A DNA stretch of 64,000 bases. It comes from Anagrus nilaparvatae. Lineage: Eukaryota; Arthropoda; Insecta; Hymenoptera; Mymaridae. The position numbers and the translations under genes are program-made. The first letter of the stretch is position 1. The number at the start of each line of letters is the position of its first letter. The notes under the pieces are model-generated. The model was not told the DNA's origin and ran no database searches. It saw only the letters and a program-made list of their open reading frames with translations. Shown piece after piece: positions 24,611-35,713 of this stretch. The stretch spans positions 14,758,501 to 14,822,500 of the forward strand of contig JAKSXM010000007.1 in NCBI GenBank assembly GCA_022575985.1, given 5' to 3'.

Positions 24611-24958
24611 TTGGGAACCACAATTAAATACTTGCTTACATTTTAACCCACTCCACCGTGATTTTAACTTAGGTATATATAAAACATGGTTATTCTTTTT
24701 CCATGAATAACATAGGAAAAGTAAGAAATTTTACATTTATAGTTATAATAAAGATATTTAATTGAAAAAAAAACATATGTTTATTAACATAATACTATTT
24801 CTAATATACACTGTTTTATTTTTAAAAAATGTTAAACCTTTGATTTATTTTATTCAAAATATTAATTTTTTGTCTATATGCGCAATGTTAATTCATACCT
24901 TAGGGTAGCCATCTTACTTTCACCAACGCGCGAGCATGTAGTTAATCGTGGTTCCCAA
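24611..24958. mobile_element. MITE with TTGGGAACCAC termini and TA duplication
   Basis: TTGGGAACCACAATTAA at 24611-24627 is inverted at about 24942-24958, with one mismatch. The dinucleotide TA flanks both ends (24609-24610 and 24959-24960). No coding capacity. Length (348 bp), terminal inverted repeats and a TA duplication fit a non-autonomous Tc1/mariner-type element. Confidence 0.68.
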
Positions 24959-24959
24959 T

Positions 24960-25831
24960 AATAATGATAAACTTTTTGCAAGAGGGTTTACTCGTGTTAT
25001 AAAGCCTAATATACATGTCTAATATGTTATTTCTTTTTAAAAAAATAACTGATTTTTGTTTGATATACTTTGATGACTGTCTAATTATTTAAATAATAAT
25101 AATAAATAATATTTTATTTATTGTTTATATTATAATTAAACTAATTAATTAGTTGTAAAACTGTAGATCTATGTTTCTATATCAGCTCTTGCCTTGTCGA
25201 GTTGACGAGCGCTCGTTCAAAAAGAAAGAGAAATTCTCTTTCTTGTAGCTGGTGGGACTATTAGTATAAACTGCAAAGCGACCTATTGTATCTATTTTCT
25301 GACTCAATTATTTGAATAATTTATTATGAAAGTCATGGGAAGAAAGGTAATGCGCACCGCATTATAGGATATGGTAAATTTGATCAATATAACCCATTAT
25401 TAGTAAATCTATTTTTTGTTCGTTTTTGAAAAAATATTTAGTACTAAAAATAAATTATAATATAATTAGAATATAAAGTAAGCTCATGTGTGCTGACTGA
25501 AAATAAAAGATTTCATGTTTTGTAAAATGTAAGCGCATAAATAAAACTTATCAAAATTTTACTGTAAATATAAAAAGATAGCAAAAATTCTAAGATAAAT
25601 GTAATATTTATAAAACACTGAGATACTAGAAATTACATTAGTAATCAAGATGAAAGTACTTCAAATCATTTTGTCACAGAAATTGTAATTTTAGTGCAAA
25701 TCTAATACAAAAGCGAGAAAAAATGTTTTTTTTTATGGATGTAATTCTGCTTCCGTGTACTACATATTTTATGTGTTATAGTTAAAGTATACTTTTAATT
25801 TTAAAGTATACATTTGTAGAGTATTGGAGTG
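24960..25831. other. Non-coding stretch
   Basis: AT-rich DNA without recognisable genes. A short hairpin, AAAAAGAAAGAGAAATTCTC followed by TTTCTTG, lies near 25219-25246. Nothing else stands out. Confidence 0.35.
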
Positions 25832-25950
25832 TTGGCATGAATGCGTGTGCGCATGCGTGAGATACGTGTGTGTGTATGCATTGCCGAGAAGGCTAAGAGA
25901 GCCAGAATATAACTAAACGTTGTACAGTAAGGAGTATTTTATATCTTTTT
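25832..25950 (+). repeat. Inverted LTR fragment at the 3' side of the Ty3/gypsy-type element
   Basis: This stretch, from GCGTGTGCGCATGCGTGAGA through GCTAAGAGAGCCAGAATATA to AAGGAGTATTTTATAT, is the reverse complement of the LTR interior at about 28362-28466. A normal element would carry its second LTR in the same orientation, so this piece is inverted. It fuses to the truncated pol near 25920-25950, where the ORF ends. Confidence 0.68.
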
Positions 25951-27568
25951 TTAACAATTCATATAACGGCGCCATCATAGTAGCTAAATTTGGAACAAAT
26001 TTTCCATAATAGTTTATCATACCTAAAAAAGCTCCAGTATCATTCCCATTCGCTGGTCTTGGCAAATCTTTTATTGCTCTTACTTTTTCCGGGTCCTTTT
26101 GCAACCCTTCACTATTTATCATATGGCCTACATAATAAATTTCTTCTTTAAACAATTCACTTTTTTCAAACCTTAATTTTAATCCGGCTGCAGTCAATCT
26201 TTTGAATACAGCTTCTAAATTTTTCAAGTGCTCTACATCATTTCTTCCAGTTGCTACGATATAATCTAAGAAATTAACTACTCCATCAATACCTTGCAAT
26301 ATTTTTTCCATTATCTCCTGGAATATTCCTACAGCTGGTTTAACTCCAAAACTTAATCTATTGCATAAATATATTCCTCTATGTGTACTCCATGCCAATA
26401 ACTTAGCTGTTTCTGCTGACACTGGAATTTGGTTATAAGCATTATTCATGTCCAATTTTATAAATTTTTTTCCACCTTGCAATTTATTATATAATTCTTC
26501 TATTCTTGGTATTGGATATTTGTTATTCTCTAAAAATCTATTTATTGTTAACTTATAATTAGTACAAATTCTAATCTTACCATTAGACCTTAGCATGGGC
26601 ACCATTGGAGTACCCCATGCGTTGTCTGGTACCAGCTTTAGAACTCCTTCATTCACCAATCTATTTAAATCTTCTTCCACTTCTTTCTTAAAGGCAAATG
26701 GTATTGGCCTTGGCTTACAGAAAATAGGTGTTACCGAACTGTCAATTTTGAAATCTATTACTCTCCCAGTGTAACAGCCTAATTTTCCATCGAATAGTTG
26801 TTCATATTTCTTTACCAACTCACTAACCACCGCTGTAGCTTGTAAATTCAACACGTTATTCACTCCAGATATCTCTAATCTTAACAGCCTCATTACGTCC
26901 CTCCCCATGAGTGGTACACCATATTCTTTTACTACCACGAATTTACACCATGCTTTTTTATTATTCAATTGAATTTCTACACATACCTCTCCAACTGGGT
27001 ACATTCTATCACCACTATACGTCTTTAAAATTCTATTTGTGCTCCCAATTTTTCTTTTAAATAACATCTTTTCATATAAATTAAAAGGAAGGATCGAAGC
27101 TCCAGATCCTGAATCGACTTGCATGTTCACATCATTACCTTCAATCTTTACCATTACTTCTATTGGCGGCACTGAATCTTTTTCACTTATACAAAAAATA
27201 TCATCTTCTCCTCTTACTCTCACATAGTCTACCGATACCTCATACTTGTTCTGTTCAACATAGTTATTATTATCCATTTTATTTTTACACACTCTTTCCA
27301 AATGCCCGATTTTTTTACAACTTCTACATTTAAATTCTTTATATCTGCAAGCCGAAAAATTATGATTTGTTCCTCCGCAGTGACTGCACGTTGCTTTCTT
27401 CTGCTGCTCCCCTCCTTTACTATCATTTCTTTCTTCTCTCTTATACGTTGACGCCCTCTGACTATTTGCGCTTGCGTTCGCATTTTTCTTATAGTTGCTT
27501 ATTTTATTAACTTCTGCTACCGTTCCATTTGCTTGCGCCCCCTTGTTGAACGCCGATGAAGCTTGCAT
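25913..27568 (-). pseudogene. Ty3/gypsy-type gag C-terminus, protease and reverse transcriptase, truncated
   Basis: 551 residues, open throughout. Two CCHC zinc knuckles lie at about residues 61-94 (CSHCGGTNHNFSAC and CRSCKKIGHLERVC), an aspartic protease motif VDSGSGASILP at about 151-161, and the reverse transcriptase begins near 285 (KPRPIPFAF), with KLDMNNAYNQIP at about 371-382. The active-site motif normally read FLDD is FLDY here (codon at 26261-26263), so one catalytic aspartate is lost. The protein stops soon after the RT (FLGMINYYGKFVPNL); RNase H and integrase are absent because the element breaks into an inverted LTR piece. Non-functional. Confidence 0.85.
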
Positions 27569-27741
27569 TGCTGCTTCTTTATTTTATGCCACCACCACTA
27601 ATTCTCTCAAAGACTTATTATGATCCTCCTCACACATTTTATCCAAAATTTTTCCCGCGCTTAATCCCGTAACAAACTTATCTTTAACTTGCATGTCCAA
27701 TTGTTGTGCAAAACTACAATTTCTCGCTTTACTTTTTACTC

Positions 27742-28249
27742 TTACATACCACTGATTTGCTGTCTCCCCTCTTTTTGCTTTAATTCATAAAATTCTTTTC
27801 TTTCTTTAAATGTTGCAATTCGAGGCGAAAACTGATTTCTTAGAATTACGCACAATTCGTCATAAGATTTATTTTTAGGTAACACCTGATCACATAATTC
27901 TCTCACTGTTTTATACACTGTTTGTCCAATTAATGTAAGGAGCACTGATACTTTCCTGTTTTCGTCCACATAATTCGCTACAAAATATTGTTCTAACCTC
28001 TCTTCATATAAATTCTTCTTCATCATTAAATTCTTGTAACGATCCTATGCCAGTATGCACATTCACATTTTGGGCTGGCCAATTACCTTGTTGATTATTT
28101 TGCAAACCATTTTGTCCGCCTACCTGCTGATTATTTTGTCCTTGCATATTTTGTAAAACACGTGCTGCTTCTAACCTCCTTTGCTCTTCAGCTAACCTCT
28201 TTTGCTCTGCCTCTCTAGCTAATCTTTGCGGCTCTGTTTCAAATTCCAT
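27742..28249 (-). pseudogene. gag N-terminal region of the same element
   Basis: Two overlapping - frames, 28004-28249 and 27742-28026. The first starts MEFETEPQRLAREAEQKRLA and is Gln/Asn rich; the second contains RLEQYFVANYV, the capsid-like segment YDELCVILRNQFSPR and FKERKEFYELKQ, as in gypsy gag. A frame change separates them near 28020, and further stops lie before the zinc-knuckle frame at 27568. The first ATG lies about 45 bp inside the LTR. Confidence 0.75.
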
Positions 28250-28295
28250 TTAATAACTTTTACTTTTTAATTCTATTTTTATCCTCGTCGCCAAA

Positions 28296-28516
28296 TGTAA
28301 TAAAGTAATAAATAATAACGCAGGTTATTTAATTATAAAAAAGGTTTATCTTTATTAAATATAAAATGCTCCTTACTGTACAGCGTTTAGTTATATTCTG
28401 GCTCTCTTAGCCTTCTCCGCAATGCACACACACACACACGTATCTCACGCATGCGCACACGCATAAACCTTTTTTATAATTAAATAACCTGCGTTATTAT
28501 TTATTACTTTATTACA
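28296..28516 (-). repeat. LTR of the Ty3/gypsy-type element
   Basis: 221 bp bounded by TGT and ACA. Its first and last about 52 bp are inverted repeats of each other (GTAATAAAGTAATAAATAAT and so on), so the LTR itself folds back. Just inside on the - strand lies ATTTGGCGACGAGGAT, a primer-binding-site-like sequence (TGGCGACGAG) known from Mag-like and related insect gypsy elements. A (CA)n tract and ACGCATGCGCACACGC lie in the middle. No direct second copy is present; the partner at 25832-25950 is inverted. Confidence 0.72.
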
Positions 28517-29546
28517 ACATTTTACTGGTTAATTTAATTAGTTATCTAATGCGATAAAGTAATTTGAAAAAAATTCTGGTTGTGGCAGTTAGATTTTTTT
28601 TTTGGTTTTAAATAATTGAAAAAATTTCTTGAAACGTAAAGAAAAATTTTTAAAAATGAGTTTTACTAATTTAAAATTCGAGCTCCGCGGCACGGTAGGG
28701 CTAGAAAAAAAATTTTTAAACTAAACAAAAATTTGATTTTACAATTTTCTTTAGGTTTTAAGTAATTGCCAACCATTTAAAAGCAAAAAAATATTCTGGC
28801 TGCCACAACTGGGATTCTGGTAAAAGCAACAAAATTTTTTTTCAGTGTATAAATTAAATAAATGTACTTTAATTTGAAATATACTTTAACTACATTAGCG
28901 CAGCACTAAATTGTAAAAAACATGTAAATATTATGTATTAAAACATTATCGCTAATTGTTAAATAAGTGTATTCTTATTATCATAAGAGGCTAATTATTA
29001 TAATAATTTTTTAGTGTCACAGACGTAAAATGAAAAGTTACAGATAATATTTTAGAATTTTTTAAATTATGGTTATATAAGTAATTCCTCAAAATTTTAA
29101 TTTAATATATTTATTGATAAATTAATTAATTACTTAACTACTTGTACATAATTTTTTAAAAATAATTTTGAAATATTTTTTTAACGTTCTAATAAGTTTA
29201 ACTATTACTTGTATTTTTGAAATATAATTTTTGTGTTACAATAAAGATTTTTATTCAATGTTTCTATTTTTATTTTCATGTAATATTAAATATTTTGCTT
29301 ATTGATTTCATAAAAATTTGATAAAAAATAATGTTGCATGATACAATTCAGGTTTTTAGCCGATGGCCTGGAATATTATGTTCCTTATGCATGTGATAAA
29401 ATTTACAAAAGAAATAAAGCTTAAATCGTCACAGAAAAAGTAGTATTGCCATTTGAAATTTGAAATTCGTGTTGACATAATGACACCTAGAGAAGAGCAT
29501 TTTCTTGATAAGTCTACCTATTAACAAGTTCGATTTCCTTGGCATT
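28517..29546. other. Non-coding stretch with a possible MITE
   Basis: GGTTGTGGCAGTTAG near 28577 and CTGGCTGCCACAACTGGG near 28796 are inverted, and CTTTTTTTTCAGTGTA-like sequence near 28840 resembles MITE ends seen at 58492. Boundaries are unclear. No exon is visible. Confidence 0.35.
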
Positions 29547-31702
29547 CACACCGTGCTTGAACGTACCGGAAAGTTGACCTAAAATGACGACAAAATCGGC
29601 TTCGACAGAGTTTTAATATATATTTTTTTAGGTCGATTCCTTCCTACTAGAAAATCCGAGCTGCTCGTCTGCCCGACTTTCATGGGACCTATAATTGCGT
29701 ATTTTAAGTTTTTTTTAAATTAATGGCTTAAATTGCCGCCAAAATTTTATTTCTTGATAAAAATAACTTCTATAGGTCTCGAAAATTTTTTACAAGCCTC
29801 ACGCTTCCAACAATTCCTTACTCGTCTCTTTTCATTGATTTATTTTCAAAATATGATAATTTAAAGTCAGAGTCCCAATTTAAGAATTTTTAAAAAAAGT
29901 CATTTTTATCATGATATTTGAAAAACTATATCTCGGAAACTATTTAATGAAAAGAGACGAGTAAAAATTTTTTAAAAAATTTAAGCTTATAGAAAATTTT
30001 TGAGACCTATAAAACAGATTTTCATGAATAATTATAATTTTAGCAATAATTTAAAAATTGGTCATTTTAGGCTAAAAATGGGCCTTTAGTTTATTTACTA
30101 TAACGATGAAAGAATTAGTGTTATAAAATTTGCGGTTTACGGGGCTTGAAAAGTTACACTTAATCCAAAAAAATAAAACTAACCAGAAGTTTTTTTTGCC
30201 GTTGAACCAATTATAGCCCCTGTGTAATAATGGTGTACTTGCAATGACTTCAAATATTAGAATAGGTTTTCCATAAATAAAATTTTAATTTATTGTAATA
30301 TATAATTTCATTTAGAAAAAATATATTATTATTAAAACAATAAAAATTTTATTTGCGTTTTTGATTATATATAAAATAAATTTGTCTTTATAAAAAATAG
30401 TAATAATTTAAAGTATTTTAGTACCCTTTGAAAAATATTATGTAAAATAATTGAAGCGTCTAATACTTTTTCTATATTAAATATATTTTTAAAAAAATAA
30501 AAAAACTTTTACAAAACATATGTATAGGTATAAACCATTATAAACTGCACAAAAATCTTACAAGTCAGTGGCGGATACAAGGGGGGTCAAAGGGGTCAAT
30601 TGACCCCCCCTCATCGGTCAGTTTTACCTTTTTTTAGCTAATTTTACGTTACATAATTAACGCGAAGTACCATTTTTACCCCCCCTCAAAAAACTTTTAA
30701 GGACCTTTTTTAGAAAATTTTTTGTAATTTGATTCAAATGACCCCCCCAAAAAATTTTCTAGATCCGCCTCTGCAAGTTTAGTGAATAATAAAATTAATA
30801 AAAGATAAAATAAAATGTACTATTTTTTTGTTAATAAAATTAAAAATTAGTATTATTTGTAAAGACGAAATTATTTTATATACATAATCAAAGGAAAATA
30901 AAATTTTTACTATATTAATAATAATAAATTTTTCTAAATGAAATTATATATTACAATAAATTAAAATTTTATTTATGGAAAACCTATTCTAATATTTGAA
31001 GTCATTGCAAGTACACCATTATTACACAGGGGCTATAATTGGTTCAACGGCAAAAAAAACTTCTGGTTAGTTTTATTTTTTTGGATTAAGTGTAACTTTT
31101 CAAGCCCCGTAAACCGCAAATTTTATAACACTAATTCTTTCATCGTTATAGTAAATAAACTAAAGGCCCATTTTTAGCCTAAAATGACCAATTTTTAAAT
31201 TATTGCTAAAATTATAATTATTCATGAAAATCTGTTTTATAGGTCTCAAAAATTTTCTATAAGCTTAAATTTTTTAAAAAATTTTTACTCGTCTCTTTTC
31301 ATTAAATAGTTTCCGAGATATAGTTTTTCAAATATCATGATAAAAATGACTTTTTTTAAAAATTCTTAAATTGGGACTCTGACTTTAAATTATCATATTT
31401 TGAAAACAAATCAATGAAAAGAGACGAGTAAGGAATTGTTGGAAGCGTGAGGCTTGTGAAAAATTTTTGAGACCTATAGAAGTTATTTTTATCAAGAAAT
31501 AAAATTTTGGCGGCAATTTAAGCCATTAATTTAAAAAAAACTTAAAATACGCAATTATAGGTCCCATGAAAGTCGGGCAGACGAGCAGCTCGGATTTTCT
31601 AGTAGGAAGGAATCGACCTAAAAAAATATATATTAAAACTCTGTCGAAGCCGATTTTGTCGTCATTTTAGGTCAACTTTCCGGTACGTTCAAGCACGGTG
31701 TG
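29547..31702. mobile_element. 2.2-kb palindromic foldback element
   Basis: Arms of roughly 870 bp are near-perfect inverted copies: CACACCGTGCTTGAACGTAC at 29547 against its complement ending at 31702, and GTCGGGCAGACGAGCAGCTC near 31572 against the left arm at about 29668. CATT flanks both ends (29543-29546 and 31703-31706), probably the target duplication. The loop (about 30420-30840) holds another element. Arm sequence such as ACTCGTCTCTTTTCATT is related to the foldbacks at 54854-55843 and 55855-56490. No coding capacity. Confidence 0.75.
30566..30773. mobile_element. Nested MITE, CAGTGGCGGAT termini
   Basis: CAGTGGCGGATACA at the left is inverted in ATCCGCCTCTG at the right, and CAAGT flanks both sides (30561-30565 and 30774-30778). 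Just inside, GGGGGGTCAAAGGGGTCAAT is followed by TTGACCCCCCCTC. It lies in the loop of the larger foldback and so inserted later, or forms its spacer. CAGTGGCGGAT-type ends are widespread in eukaryotic non-autonomous DNA transposons; the five-base duplication leaves the superfamily open. Confidence 0.65.
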
Positions 31703-31706
31703 CATT

Positions 31707-33126
31707 TTATTAAGTTAATTGTAAATAAATGTTTTTTTTTAATGTAACTTTTTATTTGAAATCATGTCAAATGGAAATAGTAATAATATTTTTTATGTGC
31801 TCTCGATTGTTTTAATTTAATTGGTAAATGCAAAGAAAAAATCATTGTAATTAGCTTAAAAAATGTAAAATCAGGTGGCTCTCGCAAGTAAATATTTGAG
31901 TGTAAAACATTTTATCACAAATAGATTTAGTCACAAATACTTTTATTTTATTTACTTTTTCTTTACTATCACTCATACTTTTTTTTTGGATTATGAAATC
32001 GTGGCAACTCGAGGCATCTATATTTTATAAATTTGTAGTATAAATATTTTTCAATATTCTATTTTTAACTAACGCAGGGGAACTTTGATAAGTAACTCGT
32101 AATCTTTATTTAAATATTTGCATCGGTGCCCTAAATTCATGAAAACCTATTGTATTAATTAACCATTTGTAATAAACTTCGAACATTAAAAAGTAATATC
32201 CTATATTTTTTTCCTTTAAATTCAAATTCTATAACAATTCGAAGACTTGACCTCATTCCTTGAATTAATTAACTTCTACTGTACTTAATTGTTCTAATAT
32301 TTTAGTAATTGACGCGTTCACATAATTTAATTATTTTTTGTTATTATTTCAAATCGATAATAAAACTTAACAAAAATTGCATTTAATTTCAAAAACTAAG
32401 ACTAAGATTCTTTCAAAGGCTAAGCGCTTACTTATTAACCTAAAGTACGAACGTTCGACCCCACCTATGGAATTTATATTTAATAAAAATTAAAAATAAA
32501 ATTTGTATGGAGGACTGCTAGATCCCAGGAGACGAATGCCGTGGAAAGTGCTACGAATCGTTCTCTGTATGTCATGCAGGTGGGCGTTTTTCTCCAATGG
32601 TTTTTCGTGCCACTGTTAACCATAATTGATTGCATGATTCCTCAAAAATACCGTTCTTTACCCAATGGAAAGCCATACCCTTAAAAAATGGGGGATCAAG
32701 GAATATGTAAATATTCCCTGGTTGTCAGCTAAGATTGTACCTTCCTACATATATCCCATCCCTTAAATTTCCTTCTACTCCTACAGCTTTACCAATGGCA
32801 ACGTCGTTACTGAATAATGTTCACTGGTTGTAAAATAGTTTAATATTGAAAAGTATAGTCGTTGCTACACATCCCATATGCCTATCCACCTAGAAGTTAT
32901 TTCCAATAAAAGGAAAAAGCGGTATATATCTAAATATATATCGACTTCCAAGGAGATAAAAAGCAAAGTATGCGGTTGATAGCTGCATGTGTCAAGTGTT
33001 GGTGACTTCCGATATAACTTAATGTTGAGGAAGTTAAACACAAAGGACATACATACATAGTTTTAAATAAATTGAAACATCAGATGGTATCTTTCGCTTA
33101 CTCAGAAACTTTTCTTTTTTTAACAG
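31707..33126. other. Non-coding stretch
   Basis: AT-rich to about 32450, then a less AT-rich segment (32500-33060) with ordinary complexity but no recognisable protein in any frame. The acceptor of the next exon ends at 33126. Confidence 0.35.
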
Positions 33127-33435
33127 GTATCATTTATGATCTAGTTTGGGAACTTGAAAGACACAGTAAAAAAATAAGTCATCATTTTAAGCCACCACAA
33201 ATAAATGAAATATAAACGGCGGCTGAATTTAGAAAAAGACAACCAGGTACTCTTGAACAATTACAATATGAATATTCAGCAGATGGAAAAAAATACAAAG
33301 AGGCTGACAGTCTCAGAAGACACGTTCGAGTACAATGTGGAAATAAAACTAAACAATTTATTTGTTCGATGTGCACAATTCAGATACCGTTTTGAACTAA
33401 CTAAGCATTTAACAATTAAACATAATGCAAAATAA
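33127..33435 (+). pseudogene. lola: Decayed lola exon: lost cysteines, stop and frameshift
   Basis: A good acceptor (TTTTTTTAACAG, ending 33126) is followed by GT in the right phase. The frame runs through a stop at 33213-33215 into YEYSADGKKYKEADSLRRHV and QCGNKTKQFICSMC. Both cysteines of finger 1 are replaced (Tyr and Asp at the expected positions). The frame then shifts near 33370; the end of finger 2 (FRYRFELTKHLTIKH) is read in another frame to TAA 33433-33435. The residual similarity identifies it as a former two-finger exon. Confidence 0.75.
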
Positions 33436-33956
33436 GATAAAAATGTTTCTGTGCTTTAGACTGTTAACTTTATAAAATTTTTCATTGTAAAAAAAGCAAA
33501 TTGGTTTATTCATTTCTTAGTCAAATGTTTTTTGTTTTGAGTTTTTCAATAAAGTTGTTATTATATTTGAATTCCTTGCATGCATTTTTACCTTTGAAAG
33601 TTTAGATAAAATAAAGTGATATTTTTTAATATTTTATGCGAATTAACGTTTTTTTGACATGCTAAAGATAATAAATAAAGAATATTAATTAATTGTAGCA
33701 TTACACTGCAAATTTAATTGAATTTAATAAAAAAGTAAGGCCAGTTGATAATTTATTGAAAAAAATGTATGAACTAAGACAAAAAATTTGTGTAAATAAT
33801 TTTAGTTTTTTGATCCTTTTATTCCTTTCTGTCATAATTTACAAAAAAAGTATTTTAATTACATTGACAAAAGAACCTTAAATTTTAGTTGTTGTTGCAA
33901 ATGAATTAAAAATATTTTAAGTTTTACTAATTATTATGTTTATTTTTTATTTTTAG
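33436..33956. other. Non-coding stretch (3' end and intron)
   Basis: Short AT-rich interval with AATAAAGTTG at about 33549 that could have served the decayed exon; TTTATTTTTAG at 33946-33956 is the acceptor of the next one. Confidence 0.4.
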
Positions 33957-34243
33957 GTTATCCGTACTTGACTGTCGATACAACAAGAACAATGGCCAAT
34001 TATTATCACAACCCAGCAAAAAAGAATGATAAAATATACAAGTGTCAAAACTGCCCTTCTTCGTACAATCAAAAATATAACTTAACTAGGCACATCAGAT
34101 ATGAATGTGGACAAAAACCTAGATTCAAATGTCCATATTGTGATTATCGCAGTAAAAAAACATCATCTACTTACCGACATATTCGTGATACGCATCATGG
34201 AAAAGATGTTTTTTATGTTGACCTTTCTTTAACAGCTAAATAA
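33957..34243 (+). CDS. lola: lola alternative 3' exon, canonical finger pair
   Basis: The acceptor TTTTTATTTTTAG ends at 33956; GT-TAT-CCG gives GYPYLTVDTTR.... About 95 residues to TAA 34241-34243. Spacer of about 25 residues, finger 1 C2HC (CQNC...RHIRYEC), linker GQKPRF, finger 2 C2H2 (CPYC...RHIRDTH), tail VFYVDLSLTAK with the Y-x-x-D-like element shortened to YVD. Intact in every respect and close to the textbook lola exon. It lies 520 bp downstream of a decayed exon. Confidence 0.92.
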
Positions 34244-35369
34244 TTTTTTTATAAATCTAAATAAATTAAGTGATTTTTAAAAACCTTAAATCAATATTTT
34301 TCAAATAAATATACAAATAATTTTGAATAAATGTGACTTAAAATTTCTTTGCTAAAATACCTTGTGATTCTGCATTCTAAAATATCGTAAACTATGGTTT
34401 AACAGCGTACTAGTCAGAGATGATAAACCAGATATTTTATCTGATAGAAAAAAACTTATGTATTTAGCCATCCTAATCCAGTTTGTGCAGCTTATTAATA
34501 ACCATAAATATTTTTCTCCGCAATCGCAGTTTCAAAATTTGTCCAGAACGGTTTAAGTACTTTCCTTTTATTTCATGCAGATTATGTTACCACTATTTAT
34601 TATGACAAATAAAAGCAAGAGTGATTGCAGAGAAAATCAAGAAGAGCAAAATAAATAAATCTAGCATAAAACTATGTTTTAAGCAAAAGATTTTGAAATC
34701 AGGTTGAATTTAGCTTGCTTTTTTAGAACTGAAATTGTAATTTTTTATTTATATTTATAAATGAGCACTTGGAATTCGATAGCGAAATTCTTGTTTTCAA
34801 AAATAGTATAATAAATAACTACTAAGTTTATTTTCAGGTCCTTATTTAACTTACAACGACTTAAAAATATGTTTTTTAGTCAAATGATTTGCTATTAGTT
34901 TCAGCACTTGAAAAGAAATAATTTTACATGACCCTTTTGAGGTTGCACATACGCTATTGCATTTTTGCAAACAAGGGCTAACTTCAAAATCATATAGTTT
35001 AATTAATTAGTATTTCTAAAATTAATTAAATTATATAATGCCGAAGTTTTAGCTCTTTTTGCAAAACTTTGTAAAATATAACACCTTTTAAATCTTTACA
35101 ATCTAAAATTCAAAAGTATAGAAAAGATTATTTATTAAATTTGATATTAAATTTGATTAATCTCTGAAAATTTAAGGAATTTTATTAATATTAGAATAAT
35201 TAAAAAAAAAGTTGAAAAAATTTAACTTTTTTAGCAGTAATTTTATTATACTTTTTATTAATGTAACTGTTGTAATAATTTTATTTTTGTAGTAAACATT
35301 GCCATGATTAGTTTTTTAAACAGATTATAAAAAATATTTTTTTAAATTTTTTTCTCATTTGATTTTTAG
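34244..35369. other. Non-coding stretch
   Basis: AT-rich intron or intergenic-like DNA with no further exon, hairpin or transposon that I can support. The 3' UTR of the previous exon probably ends within the first 150 bp (AATAAATATAC near 34303). Confidence 0.4.
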
Positions 35370-35713
35370 GTTGGCATCATCAATATCAAGATGGTATTGA
35401 TTCAGGATCATTGGATAATACCCCTGAAATGGATCAGTTTTGCAAAATCAAGCCCAGATACAGAAGATTAGTAAATAAACCACAAAAATTCTATTGTCCT
35501 ACTTGCCCAAGCGTATTTAATAGGTTTAATAATTTAACGCAACATTTAAAAACTAATTGTGGTAAAAAACCAAGAAAAGCATGTCCTTATTGTAATTATC
35601 TTTCGAAAATTAAGTACAACGTCTTTGCACATGTGAAAAAGCAACATCCACAAAGTAAAGTTTATTGTTTAGATTTAGATAATTTAAAAAAAGAAATTAT
35701 ACCACCAAGTTAA
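35370..35713 (+). CDS. lola: lola alternative 3' exon, finger pair
   Basis: The acceptor TTGATTTTTAG ends at 35369; GT-TGG-CAT gives GWHHQYQDGIDSG.... About 114 residues to TAA 35711-35713. Finger 1 C2HC (CPTC...QHLKTNC), linker GKKPRKAC, finger 2 C2H2 (CPYC...AHVKKQH), tail PQSKVYCLDLDNLKKEIIPPS with the Y-x-x-D motif. One of the best conserved exons; the phase and start are fixed by the acceptor, not by the internal ATG at 35438. Confidence 0.92.
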
